From Winogradskyella sp. UBA3174 (GTDB taxonomy: Bacteria; Bacteroidota; Bacteroidia; Flavobacteriales; Flavobacteriaceae), in the NCBI RefSeq assembly GCF_002364335.1, contig NZ_DEXW01000013.1:13425-20233 (forward strand): a DNA stretch of 6,809 nt, given 5' to 3'. Below, piece by piece: positions 1-6,809 of this stretch. The notes beneath the pieces were generated by a model, which saw only the letters and a list, made by a program, of their open reading frames with translations, was not told where the DNA came from and searched no databases. Each line of letters begins with the position of its first letter. Position 1 is the stretch's first letter. Both the position numbers and the translations under genes were made by a program.

Positions 1-23
1 ATTTTGATATAATTTAAGATCAT
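1..23 (-). CDS. 5' end of another FtsX-type ABC permease (partial, runs off left edge)
   Basis: Reading leftward from the ATG at 23-21, the seven complete codons give MILNYIK, and the next codon begins AT (Ile or Met). This matches the N-terminal signature of the other permeases here: MIKNYFKIAW and MINNYFKIAW in the two complete genes and MIRNYIKRAF in the relic. The family pattern is a short amphipathic cytoplasmic segment, M-I-x-N-Y-(F/I)-K, before the first membrane helix. The start lies 38 bases after the stop of the preceding permease, in the same direction, so the two are probably cotranscribed. Only seven codons are visible, so the call rests on the signature plus context; whether the gene is intact beyond the edge is unknown. 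Confidence 0.72.
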
Positions 24-61
24 GGTCACTTGATTTGATTGATTATTAATTGAGCGTTAAT

Positions 62-2494
62 TTATTCTGTTTTTAAACTAACTACTGGATTAGCCATAGC
101 GGCTCTAATAGCCTGAAAACTCAATGTTATTAGAGCTATGACTAAGGCTACTAATCCAGTAACTGCAAAAATCCCCCAGTGAAGATCTATTCTAAAAGCA
201 AATTCCTGCAACCACTTCTGCATAAACCACCATGCTATAGGTGTTGCTATGACAAAGGCAAGCATCACTAGTTTTACAAAATCCGTAGACAACATTTTAA
301 CAATATTTATTACTGAAGCGCCTAGTACCTTGCGTATGCCAATTTCTTTTGTGCGTTGTTCAGCAATGTAGGTTGCCAAACCAAATAAGCCAAGACAAGC
401 AATAATTATTGCCAATAATGCAAAAACAAGGGCAACGGTCCCAACACGTCTCTCTTGGCGATACATATTTTCAAAAGCTTCATCTAAGAATTCATATTTA
501 AATGGCATTCCTGGAGCAGCAGCCTTGTATTTATTCTGAATTGTAGACAGCAAACCATTAACATCAGCAGTATTAAATCTATAGGCAGTTTCCCAACTAT
601 TATTTCCTAATTTTAAACTTAATCCTCCAACATTTTCACGTAGAGATGCAAAATTAAAATTTTCAACCACACCAATAATCGTATAGACTTGAAGGTCACT
701 ATTCTTCTTTTCTCTATATATTTTTTTTCCAATAGGGTTTTGAAAACCAGCTAATTTAACAGCCGTCTCATTTAATATTATAGCTGTTGAATCTGAACCA
801 AAATCTCGAGAGAAATTCCGACCTTCACTCATTTTCATCCCTATCGTTTCCAAATAAGCATAATCTACGTCCCAATACTGCATGTTAAATCCGTTAGATT
901 CTGTCATGACAGTTTCTGTAGAAAAAATTGTGCTTGAACGCGAAGAACTAGATACTGGTAAAAATCCTGCAAACGAAGCTGATTTCACTGCAGTCAGTTG
1001 TTCAATCTCATTTTTCAGAGATTGTTTGGTTTCACTTGATAATCCCGAATTGTTGACCACTAACACTTGTTCTTTATTGAACCCTAAATTTGCAGATTGA
1101 ATGTGATTTATTTGTTTATATATGACTACTGTACCAACAATTAAAATGATGGATGTTGCAAATTGAAACACCACTAAAAAATTACGTAAAGTATTTTTTT
1201 TATGCCCTGTTGATAATGTCCCTTTTAATACTTTAATTGGCTTAAATGAAGACAAGAAGAAGGCTGGATATGCACCCGCTAATCCACCAACTATAAACGG
1301 AAGCAAAAAGATGAATATTATAAATTTTGGGCTTAATGAAGAAGACATAAACATTTCTTTTCCTGAAATGCCATTAAACCATCCTAAAGAAAGCCATACA
1401 AACAACAAACCCACAAAAAGCGCTAAAAAGGCAATTAGGGTTGACTCGGTTAAGAACTGTCCAATTAGTGCTTTCTTTTCAGAACCTAAAACTTTACGTA
1501 TACCTACTTCTTTTGCTCTACCTGAAGATCTTGCAGTCGTAAGATTCATGAAATTGATACAAGCAATTAATAATATAAATAATGCGGCAGCGGAAAAAAT
1601 ATAAACATATTGGATATTGCCATTTGCACTTAATTCGACTCCTCTTGAAGAATGTAAATGTATATCTGTAAGTGGCATTAAAGAATATTCTAATCTATTT
1701 CCACTTGCCTCAAACTCATCCATACTCTGAATTTGCATGAATTCCACTGCTTGTGGCAGCAAGTACTTCTCAATAACTTCTGTAAAATTTTTATTGAATA
1801 TTTTATAATCTGTACCTTCTTTTAATAGCACATACGTGTGAAAGTTGGCACTTAAATAATTACCAAAATCATAATCGACATTGGCCATGGAGAAGAAAAA
1901 ATCGAAATTGAAATGTGAATTTTTAGGTAGGTCTTCTATAACAGCGGTTACTTTATATAATGTTTTGTTATCATCACCGGTCTCTAGCATTTCACCCATA
2001 GCAAGTTCTGCGCTCCCAAAATAACGTTTCGCTGCAATTTCTGTTATAACTACGGTGTTGGGTGCGTTAAGTGCCGTTCTCGTATCGCCTATTATTGCCG
2101 GTAATGTAAAGACATTAAACAAAGTAGAATCGGCATGTACTACTGTTAATTCGTTAATATATTCATTTCCATTTTTAATTAACTTAGATCCTTGAGAAGC
2201 ATAAAGTCTCACATAGTCTTCAACTTCTGGATAATCGCTCTTTAGCGTTTCTCCCATAGGATCTGAACTCACAGCCATACTCATTTCTGCACCTCCAAAA
2301 ATGAAATCTGAATTTATTCGGTAAATGCGATCTGCCTTCTCATGATAGCGATCATAACTTAATTCATCTATCACGAACATGGAAATCATAATAAAACAAC
2401 CAATACCTAATGATAAGCCAATAATATTAATGGCTGTAAAACCTTTGTTTTTCAAAAGGTTTCTCCATGCTATTTTAAAATAATTCTTAATCAT
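62..2494 (-). CDS. FtsX/MacB-type ABC transporter permease, duplicated-module form (810 aa)
   Basis: Inner-membrane permease subunit of a type VII (MacB-like) ABC transporter; substrate unknown. The protein is two MacB periplasmic core + FtsX modules in tandem. Module 1: membrane helix about 20-42 following MIKNYFKIAWRN, periplasmic domain about 45-290 with the typical VIEDLPKNSHFNFDFF stretch near 185-200, then helices about 295-318, 352-372 and 389-413. Module 2: helix about 436-458, periplasmic domain about 460-680, helices about 685-710, 737-757 and 771-795. The cytoplasmic coupling motif occurs twice, KEVGIRKVLG (328-337) and KEIGIRKVLG (716-725), where FtsX-type permeases contact the ATPase. 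It ends NPVVSLKTE. No Walker motifs are present, so a separate ATPase is needed. The start at 2494 is preferred because it gives the family N-terminus. Full family length, no frameshift seen. It is clearly more divergent from the other two long permeases than they are from each other. It follows a permease relic by a few bases and was probably transcribed from further upstream. Confidence 0.95.
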   Translation of the reverse strand: MIKNYFKIAWRNLLKNKGFTAINIIGLSLGIGCFIMISMFVIDELSYDRYHEKADRIYRINSDFIFGGAEMSMAVSSDPMGETLKSDYPEVEDYVRLYASQGSKLIKNGNEYINELTVVHADSTLFNVFTLPAIIGDTRTALNAPNTVVITEIAAKRYFGSAELAMGEMLETGDDNKTLYKVTAVIEDLPKNSHFNFDFFFSMANVDYDFGNYLSANFHTYVLLKEGTDYKIFNKNFTEVIEKYLLPQAVEFMQIQSMDEFEASGNRLEYSLMPLTDIHLHSSRGVELSANGNIQYVYIFSAAALFILLIACINFMNLTTARSSGRAKEVGIRKVLGSEKKALIGQFLTESTLIAFLALFVGLLFVWLSLGWFNGISGKEMFMSSSLSPKFIIFIFLLPFIVGGLAGAYPAFFLSSFKPIKVLKGTLSTGHKKNTLRNFLVVFQFATSIILIVGTVVIYKQINHIQSANLGFNKEQVLVVNNSGLSSETKQSLKNEIEQLTAVKSASFAGFLPVSSSSRSSTIFSTETVMTESNGFNMQYWDVDYAYLETIGMKMSEGRNFSRDFGSDSTAIILNETAVKLAGFQNPIGKKIYREKKNSDLQVYTIIGVVENFNFASLRENVGGLSLKLGNNSWETAYRFNTADVNGLLSTIQNKYKAAAPGMPFKYEFLDEAFENMYRQERRVGTVALVFALLAIIIACLGLFGLATYIAEQRTKEIGIRKVLGASVINIVKMLSTDFVKLVMLAFVIATPIAWWFMQKWLQEFAFRIDLHWGIFAVTGLVALVIALITLSFQAIRAAMANPVVSLKTE

Positions 2495-2510
2495 GATTTC
2501 TATTTTTTAA
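2444..2510 (-). repeat. Start-codon region repeat, copy 1 (matches 5064-5130)
   Basis: This stretch covers 16 bases upstream of the 810-aa permease start and the first 17 codons. It aligns without gaps to 5064-5130 with 6 mismatches in 67 bases; in the core (2461-2502 against 5081-5122) only one base of 42 differs. The identity includes wobble positions and the non-coding TAGAAATC just before the ATG. No Shine-Dalgarno-like sequence is present, as is usual in Bacteroidota. Confidence 0.8.
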
Positions 2511-2661
2511 AAGTTGAATTAAAACTCACCTCATCTTCAAACTAAAGAAAAATTAAGCTAGCGCAAGTAATGTCTTTGGCTAAGCCAAATATGTTTAGGA
2601 AGTTATAGCCTTTATGCTTTAATAAAGTCCTGAATGCTCTTTTTATATAATTACGTATCAT
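2500..2661 (-). pseudogene. Decayed 5' remnant of a further FtsX-type permease gene
   Basis: From an ATG at 2661-2659 the minus strand reads MIRNYIKRAFRTLLKHKGYN, continues FLNIFGLAKDITCASLIFL, and meets TAG at 2544-2542 (codon 40). In the same frame it continues FEDEVSFNSTFKK before a second TAG at 2502-2500. All 53 positions align gaplessly with the N-terminus of the downstream 810-aa permease: MIRNYIK/MIKNYFK, LLKHKG/LLKNKG, NIFGLA/NIIGLS, and after the stop DEVSFN/DELSYD. The open part is 39 codons, about a twentieth of a normal gene. The missing 3' part seems to have been deleted, with the join to the leader of the next gene somewhere about 2500-2518. The charged KD pair replaces the usual small or hydrophobic residues in the first membrane helix, consistent with decay. 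It starts 11 bases after the preceding permease's stop, as an operon member would. A translated 39-aa peptide cannot be excluded but is unlikely to function as a permease. Confidence 0.85.
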
Positions 2662-2672
2662 AATAGTGTTAC

Positions 2673-5114
2673 CTATTCAGTTTTTAAACTATGAACCGGA
2701 TTTTTTAAAGCAGTTGAAACTGTTTTAGCACTCATTATTGCAACAGCTATAATTACCATTCCTAAGCCGCTAAGTACAAAAATCCACCAACTCAAGTTCG
2801 TTTGAAATGCAAAATCCTCAAGCCAACTGTTAAGCCCTATATAGGCCAATGGTGCTGCAATAATAAAAGCAATACCAACTAACAACACAAACTCCCTGCA
2901 TAGCAACACATTAAGCTGTGATAATGTAGCGCCTAAAACTTTACGAATACCAATTTCTTTTGTTCTCCGCTCTGTTGTATAAATCACTAAACCTAAAAGC
3001 CCAAGACAACTTATTAATACAGATAAACCCATCGCCCAACTAAGCAATTTGGATAAACTTTGTTCTTGATTATAAAACCTTTCGACAGTTTCGTCCATAA
3101 AATTTACTTGGAAATCTGCATCAGGATAAATTGACTTATAAGCAGTTTCAATTTTAGAAATTGTTTTTGACATACTAACTTCTTCATTATTTGCCAAAGT
3201 AAAATGCATTACTCCAAATCTTGTACCTCCCCAATTTCCAATTAAAGCAAGAGGATTAATTGGATCCTTTAATGAACGTTGATTAAAATTCTTAACTACA
3301 CCAACAATTGGAAATGTTTCATCTTCCCTTTTTATTTGTATTCCAAGAGCATCGCTAGGGGCTTTAAAACCAAGAATATTAAGATAGGTCTCATTGATAA
3401 TAATTTCTTGGAGAGAGTCATTTAATGTTGCTCTCCCAGCTAATAACTCAATACCATAAAGATCGATATAATCTTTAGTGCCTCTAAGTAACTGTAAAGG
3501 TGTTTGAAGCTCAGTACCATCTTCTTTAATATATGTAACGAGAGTCCTATTTTCACTAAATGAAGCTGGAGTAGACCCTCCTCTTGCAAGTTTGGATATT
3601 TCAGGATATTTTTTAAGCTCTTGCTCAAACCTCGCTTGCTTTTCTTCTGTATTATTATACCATGGTGTCCGAACATTAGCAATAGCATCCGTTTTAAAGC
3701 CCATATCCTTATTCATCATAAAATTAATTTGCTTAGCAACTAAAATGGTTGAAATGATAAAAACTTGCGCAATTGAAAACTGAAAAACGGTTAGGAAGCG
3801 ACGTAATGCTGGCTTACCTGCTTTATTAACTACCTGATTTTTAAGTACTGAAATTGGCTTATACTGTGTTAGTACTAATGCAGGATAAATTCCTGATAAA
3901 AAGGTTACCAATGCAATTAGAACTAGGGCAAAACCAATTATTAGTGGGTCTTTAAACAGTGAAAACTCTAACCCTTTTGGTGTGAAATCAGAAAATACGT
4001 GAAGTAACCAGTATGCAAACACCACAGAAATAAGTGCAGAAGCAATAGTTAGTAATAGGGTTTCACCCATAAATTGAAAAACAAGTTGCTTTTTAGAACT
4101 TCCAAGTGTTTTGCGTATTCCTATTTCTTTAGCACGTTGATTGGCTTGGGCTGTATTGAAGTTTATAAAATTAATTACACCTAATAAGAGTAAAAATAAT
4201 GCGATTAGTCCTAGTCCAACCATTACCGATTTATCTGCAGGTTCCTCACTAAAATTGAAAAGCCCAACTTCTGTATTAAAATGCAAGTCTCTAAGTGGCT
4301 GAAGATTGAAACTTTGACTCATATTATATTTTATTGCCCAATCAGATCTATGTTCAACAGCCAAGGCATCCATTTTCTCTTTAATAACAGAATTTGCTGA
4401 AGGGTTTATCACCTTAACAAATAATTGACTACTAGAACTTGTGTTATCCCATTGTGGGTCAAAAATATAACCATTAGAACTCGTCTTTTTGGCCGTTTCT
4501 AATGATAAAAATTCCTCGAATATTAAATCAGAACGCTCCTCAAAACTGGCTACAATACCTGAAACCGTAGTTTGTATAGAATCGTTATATACTAAAGTCT
4601 GACCAATTACCTTATCAGGTTGTAATGATGGAAAGTATTTTTGAGCTCTTTTATTAGTCAATACCACTTGGTTTGGGGCATTTAAAGCAATTTCTGGATT
4701 TCCAGCCAACCAATTATAATTAAATATTTGAAAATATTCTGAATCAGTGAAAATTACATAATCGGGATTTTTAAAAGTTTTCTTTGTAGCCTCTTCCTTT
4801 ACTTTTTGAAGATTCGCAACATGAATTCCACTTGAAAATTCTACAGCACTAATATTGTTTTTCACCTCATTTATATAGGGCATCGGAATTCCACCGTTAG
4901 TTCCTTCAGAATCGTTAGTAGTAAAAGTAGAGGTCACTCTATAAATAAGTTCACTATCTGGATGAAATTTATCAAATGTAAGGTCATAATACACCATGAG
5001 TCCAATGACGAAGGATGCACTAAAACCTATGGCTAAACTGATGATGTTTATTGTCGAAAACAATTTGTGTTTCCAAAGATTTCTCCATGCTATTTTAAAA
5101 TAATTATTAATCAT
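2673..5114 (-). CDS. FtsX/MacB-type ABC transporter permease, duplicated-module form (813 aa)
   Basis: Inner-membrane permease of a MacB-like ABC transporter, expected to pair with a separately encoded ATPase; substrate unknown. Order: cytoplasmic MINNYFKIAWRN, helix about 20-43, first periplasmic core domain about 45-290 (with TDSEYFQIFNYNWLAGNP near 123-140), helices about 295-318, 352-374 and 391-413, helix about 438-460, second periplasmic domain about 462-685, helices about 690-712, 740-760 and 775-797, and C-terminus NPVHSLKTE. The ATPase-coupling motif appears as KEIGIRKTLG (329-338) and KEIGIRKVLG (719-728). The DLPxxSHxxF motif seen in the first periplasmic domain of the neighbouring 810-aa permease is replaced by SFEERSDLIFEEF. 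Its second half is strikingly like the permease to the right: FLTVFQFSIAQVFII and NKDMGFKTDAI are shared, as is a GGxxPAS motif. The start at 5114 gives the family N-terminus. A 237-base spacer precedes it, so it may have its own promoter. Confidence 0.95.
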   Translation of the reverse strand: MINNYFKIAWRNLWKHKLFSTINIISLAIGFSASFVIGLMVYYDLTFDKFHPDSELIYRVTSTFTTNDSEGTNGGIPMPYINEVKNNISAVEFSSGIHVANLQKVKEEATKKTFKNPDYVIFTDSEYFQIFNYNWLAGNPEIALNAPNQVVLTNKRAQKYFPSLQPDKVIGQTLVYNDSIQTTVSGIVASFEERSDLIFEEFLSLETAKKTSSNGYIFDPQWDNTSSSSQLFVKVINPSANSVIKEKMDALAVEHRSDWAIKYNMSQSFNLQPLRDLHFNTEVGLFNFSEEPADKSVMVGLGLIALFLLLLGVINFINFNTAQANQRAKEIGIRKTLGSSKKQLVFQFMGETLLLTIASALISVVFAYWLLHVFSDFTPKGLEFSLFKDPLIIGFALVLIALVTFLSGIYPALVLTQYKPISVLKNQVVNKAGKPALRRFLTVFQFSIAQVFIISTILVAKQINFMMNKDMGFKTDAIANVRTPWYNNTEEKQARFEQELKKYPEISKLARGGSTPASFSENRTLVTYIKEDGTELQTPLQLLRGTKDYIDLYGIELLAGRATLNDSLQEIIINETYLNILGFKAPSDALGIQIKREDETFPIVGVVKNFNQRSLKDPINPLALIGNWGGTRFGVMHFTLANNEEVSMSKTISKIETAYKSIYPDADFQVNFMDETVERFYNQEQSLSKLLSWAMGLSVLISCLGLLGLVIYTTERRTKEIGIRKVLGATLSQLNVLLCREFVLLVGIAFIIAAPLAYIGLNSWLEDFAFQTNLSWWIFVLSGLGMVIIAVAIMSAKTVSTALKNPVHSLKTE

Positions 5115-5130
5115 GATTTCTAATTTTGAA
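5064..5130 (-). repeat. Start-codon region repeat, copy 2 (matches 2444-2510)
   Basis: This copy spans 16 bases upstream and the first 17 codons of the 813-aa permease. It is the partner of the copy at the start of the 810-aa permease (61 of 67 bases identical, no gaps). Further upstream the two leaders lose similarity (about 3 of the next 10 bases match), so the shared block has a fairly sharp boundary near 5130. Confidence 0.8.
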
Positions 5131-5189
5131 TAGAGCGTTAATCATTATGAGTGCTGAAAGTTAAAAACATTATAAATTCTCTAAATTGT

Positions 5190-5221
5190 CATACTTATTA
5201 TATAGTGAAGATAATGCCAAA
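5190..5221 (-). promoter_or_regulatory. Possible Bacteroidota-type promoter for the 813-aa permease
   Basis: On the minus strand, TTTG at 5221-5218 is followed after 20 bases by TAAGTATG at 5197-5190. The known Bacteroidota primary-sigma consensus is TTTG, about 19-21 bases, then TAnnTTTG; the second box here has one mismatch. Transcription would begin near 5184, leaving a leader of about 70 bases before the ATG at 5114. The region is AT-rich, so chance matches are likely and the call is tentative. Confidence 0.3.
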
Positions 5222-5268
5222 CACTTAATTACCTGTAAACTAGATTAATGAAATTATTTCTCATAATA

Positions 5269-5314
5269 AAAGTGTTCGATTTTGATACACTAATTGTTCA
5301 TATCCGAACACTTT
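5269..5314 (-). terminator. Inverted repeat downstream of the right-hand permease, possible terminator
   Basis: AAAGTGTTCG at 5269-5278 and CGAACACTTT at 5305-5314 form a perfect 10-bp inverted repeat with a 26-base spacer; the stem can grow by two pairs (GAT/ATC) if one C is bulged. It begins 37 bases past the stop of the right-hand permease. In transcript sense the second arm runs into TTTTATTAT, a weak T-rich tract. The stem is only 40 percent GC and the loop is long, so this may instead be a regulator-binding site or chance. Confidence 0.4.
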
Positions 5315-5351
5315 AAAAGTAGAATTACGACACTATAGGTTTCTGATTGAT

Positions 5352-6809
5352 TTACTCTGAACGTAACGAGTTCACGGGATTTGCATTAGCAGCTTGAAGT
5401 GTCTTTATGCTTATGACTAATAATGCAAAGAAAATCATAGTACTTCCACTTGCTAAAAACACCCAAAAACTAATGCTTGTCTTATAAGCGAAATCTTGCA
5501 ACCAATTATTAATACCATACCAAGCTATTGGTGATGCTATGATAAAAGCTATAGCGACTAGAATTAAAAACTCTTTACATAAAAGCGTATTAATTTGTAA
5601 TAATGAAGCGCCCAAAACTTTGCGGACTCCTATTTCTTTTACACGTCTATTGGTGGTGTAAATCACGAGACCTAATAAGCCGAGACAACTTATTAAAATT
5701 GATAAGCCAGTGGCCCAATTTAGTAGTTTTGAAACCTTTTGTTCTCTAGTGTAAAACTTCTGAATAGTCTCATCTAAAAATACAAGCCTGTAGTCCTCAA
5801 CATCCGTATAAACCGATTTATAAATGGTCTCAATCTTAGAAAGTGTTTCTTCTAATCCAATACCAGACGCATTTTGAAATGCAATATGAACTGCATAATA
5901 CTGACTCCATCGTGAGCGGTTCCAATCACCACGAAGTGCCATTGGTTTTATCTTACTCTTTAGAGAGCGCTGATAAAAATCTGCCATAACTCCTACAACA
6001 GGGATAGCATCTCCATTTAGTTGAACCATTTTACCGATAGCCTCATCAGGACTCGCAAACCCAAGATTTTTTAGACATGTTTCATTGATTACCAATTCCT
6101 TAATCGTATCATTTCTTAGGGTTCTTCCTGCTATAATATCCAATTCAAATAATTCTGAATAGTTGGTATCACCAAAAACAAACTGTAATTCTGATTTCAT
6201 TTCAACCTTACCATTATTATAACTCACATTCGTACTATTCGTCGATATTGAGGCCGGTGGCTCACCCCCTAAACTAATTTGCTTAATTTCTGGAATGGTT
6301 TTTAACTTCTCAGCAAACAATTCTTTTTTAGATAATCCGCCCTCACTTCTCGGACTATATACTGATACGATAGCGTCAGTTTTAAAACCCATATCCTTAT
6401 TTAACAAATAGTTGATTTGGTTCCCAACCAATAATGTGGCTATAATAAAAACTTGAGCAATGGAAAATTGAAAAACAGTTAGGAATTTTCGAAGATTTGA
6501 TTTTTTATTTCCAACCCCTAAATGGTTTTTTAGAACAGAGACTGCATTAAATTTTGATAATATTAATGCGGGATAGAGTCCTGATAAAAATGTCACCAAT
6601 AACAACAAAACAATGACTCCACTAATTATTACGGGTGATTTAAATAGTTCAAAACTTAACCCTTCTGGAACAAAATCTGAAAATATATTAATTAACCATT
6701 TAGATAGTACTACGGATAATAAAGCAGATAGTAATACCAATAAAAACGTCTCACCCATAAATTGACCTATGAGCTGTTTTCTTGAACTCCCAAGCGTTTT
6801 ACGAATCCC
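5352..6809 (-). CDS. FtsX/MacB-type ABC transporter permease, C-terminal 485 residues (5' end beyond right edge)
   Basis: The reading frame stays open to the window edge: the codons from 6809 to 6759 give GIRKTLGSSRKQLIGQF, which is the first coupling motif of the family, so the ATG at 6758 is an internal methionine and not the start. The first visible residue matches residue 332 of the adjacent 813-aa permease, so about 330 N-terminal residues (first helix, first periplasmic domain and second helix) lie outside. Visible part: helices about 18-41, 58-82 and 107-130, periplasmic domain about 132-360, helices about 366-387, 412-432 and 447-469, with the second coupling motif KEIGVRKVLG at 391-400 and C-terminus NPVNSLRSE. 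It is close to the 813-aa permease (for example 33 of 41 residues identical around FLTVFQFSIAQVFII). This suggests an older tandem duplication. As a permease it would need a separate ATPase; substrate unknown. Confidence 0.95.
   Translation of the reverse strand, partial: GIRKTLGSSRKQLIGQFMGETFLLVLLSALLSVVLSKWLINIFSDFVPEGLSFELFKSPVIISGVIVLLLLVTFLSGLYPALILSKFNAVSVLKNHLGVGNKKSNLRKFLTVFQFSIAQVFIIATLLVGNQINYLLNKDMGFKTDAIVSVYSPRSEGGLSKKELFAEKLKTIPEIKQISLGGEPPASISTNSTNVSYNNGKVEMKSELQFVFGDTNYSELFELDIIAGRTLRNDTIKELVINETCLKNLGFASPDEAIGKMVQLNGDAIPVVGVMADFYQRSLKSKIKPMALRGDWNRSRWSQYYAVHIAFQNASGIGLEETLSKIETIYKSVYTDVEDYRLVFLDETIQKFYTREQKVSKLLNWATGLSILISCLGLLGLVIYTTNRRVKEIGVRKVLGASLLQINTLLCKEFLILVAIAFIIASPIAWYGINNWLQDFAYKTSISFWVFLASGSTMIFFALLVISIKTLQAANANPVNSLRSE

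Noticed and set aside
52..61. Ten-base match GAGCGTTAAT at 52-61 and 5133-5142
   Set aside because: Several 10-base matches are expected by chance in a sequence of this length and composition, and the flanks do not align.
320..349. Recurring DNA similar to the KEIGIRKxLG codons at 320-349, 1484-1513, 2931-2960, 4101-4130, 5610-5639 and 6789-6809
   Set aside because: These are the coding sequences of the two coupling motifs in each permease; protein conservation explains them, so they are not separate repeat elements.
882..1100. Open frame on the plus strand inside the 810-aa permease
   Set aside because: It is wholly antisense to a well-supported permease and its translation shows no recognisable domain.
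1311..1604. Open frame on the plus strand, 97 codons
   Set aside because: It is antisense to the coupling-motif region of the 810-aa permease and resembles no family I know.
3440..3783. Two short frames (minus 3440-3688 and plus 3592-3783) within the 813-aa permease
   Set aside because: They overlap an intact conserved gene in other frames and have no independent support.
5229..5264. Short minus-strand frame MRNNFINLVYR in the spacer, faintly like a permease start
   Set aside because: Only two or three positions match exactly, the frame stops at once, and no homology continues past the stop, unlike the relic at 2500-2661. Probably chance in AT-rich DNA.

Overview
The window is AT-rich and every gene is on the minus strand. 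The large proteins have the fold and motifs of FtsX/MacB-type ABC transporter permeases of the duplicated kind (about 800 residues, two periplasmic core + FtsX modules, no ATPase domain) that is abundant in Bacteroidota. That family, the low GC, the C-terminal signature NPVxSL(K/R)(T/S)E and the absence of obvious Shine-Dalgarno sequences point to a member of the Bacteroidota, probably Flavobacteriia. The species cannot be named from this sequence.

Layout in the direction of transcription (right to left): (1) 6809-5352, the C-terminal 485 residues of a permease whose 5' end lies beyond the right edge; (2) 5351-5115, a 237-base spacer with a 10-bp inverted repeat (possible terminator) and a possible Bacteroidota-type promoter; (3) 5114-2673, a complete 813-residue permease closely related to (1); (4) 2661-2500, a decayed 5' remnant of a further permease with an in-frame stop; (5) 2494-62, a complete 810-residue permease of a more divergent subtype; (6) 23-1, the first seven codons of another permease continuing beyond the left edge. 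The window is therefore the inside of a tandem array of at least four permease genes plus one relic.

Each permease should sit in the inner membrane as a fused pseudo-dimer (eight predicted membrane segments, two large extracytoplasmic domains) and work with a separate MacB/LolD-type ATPase, which is not encoded here. The substrate cannot be read from the sequence. No RNA gene, insertion sequence, CRISPR array or defence gene was found. The most notable points are the permease relic between the two complete genes, the array's extension past both edges, and the near-identical DNA around the start codons of the two complete genes, which suggests the array is remodelled by duplication, recombination and deletion. 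I see no sign of an entirely new kind of system.
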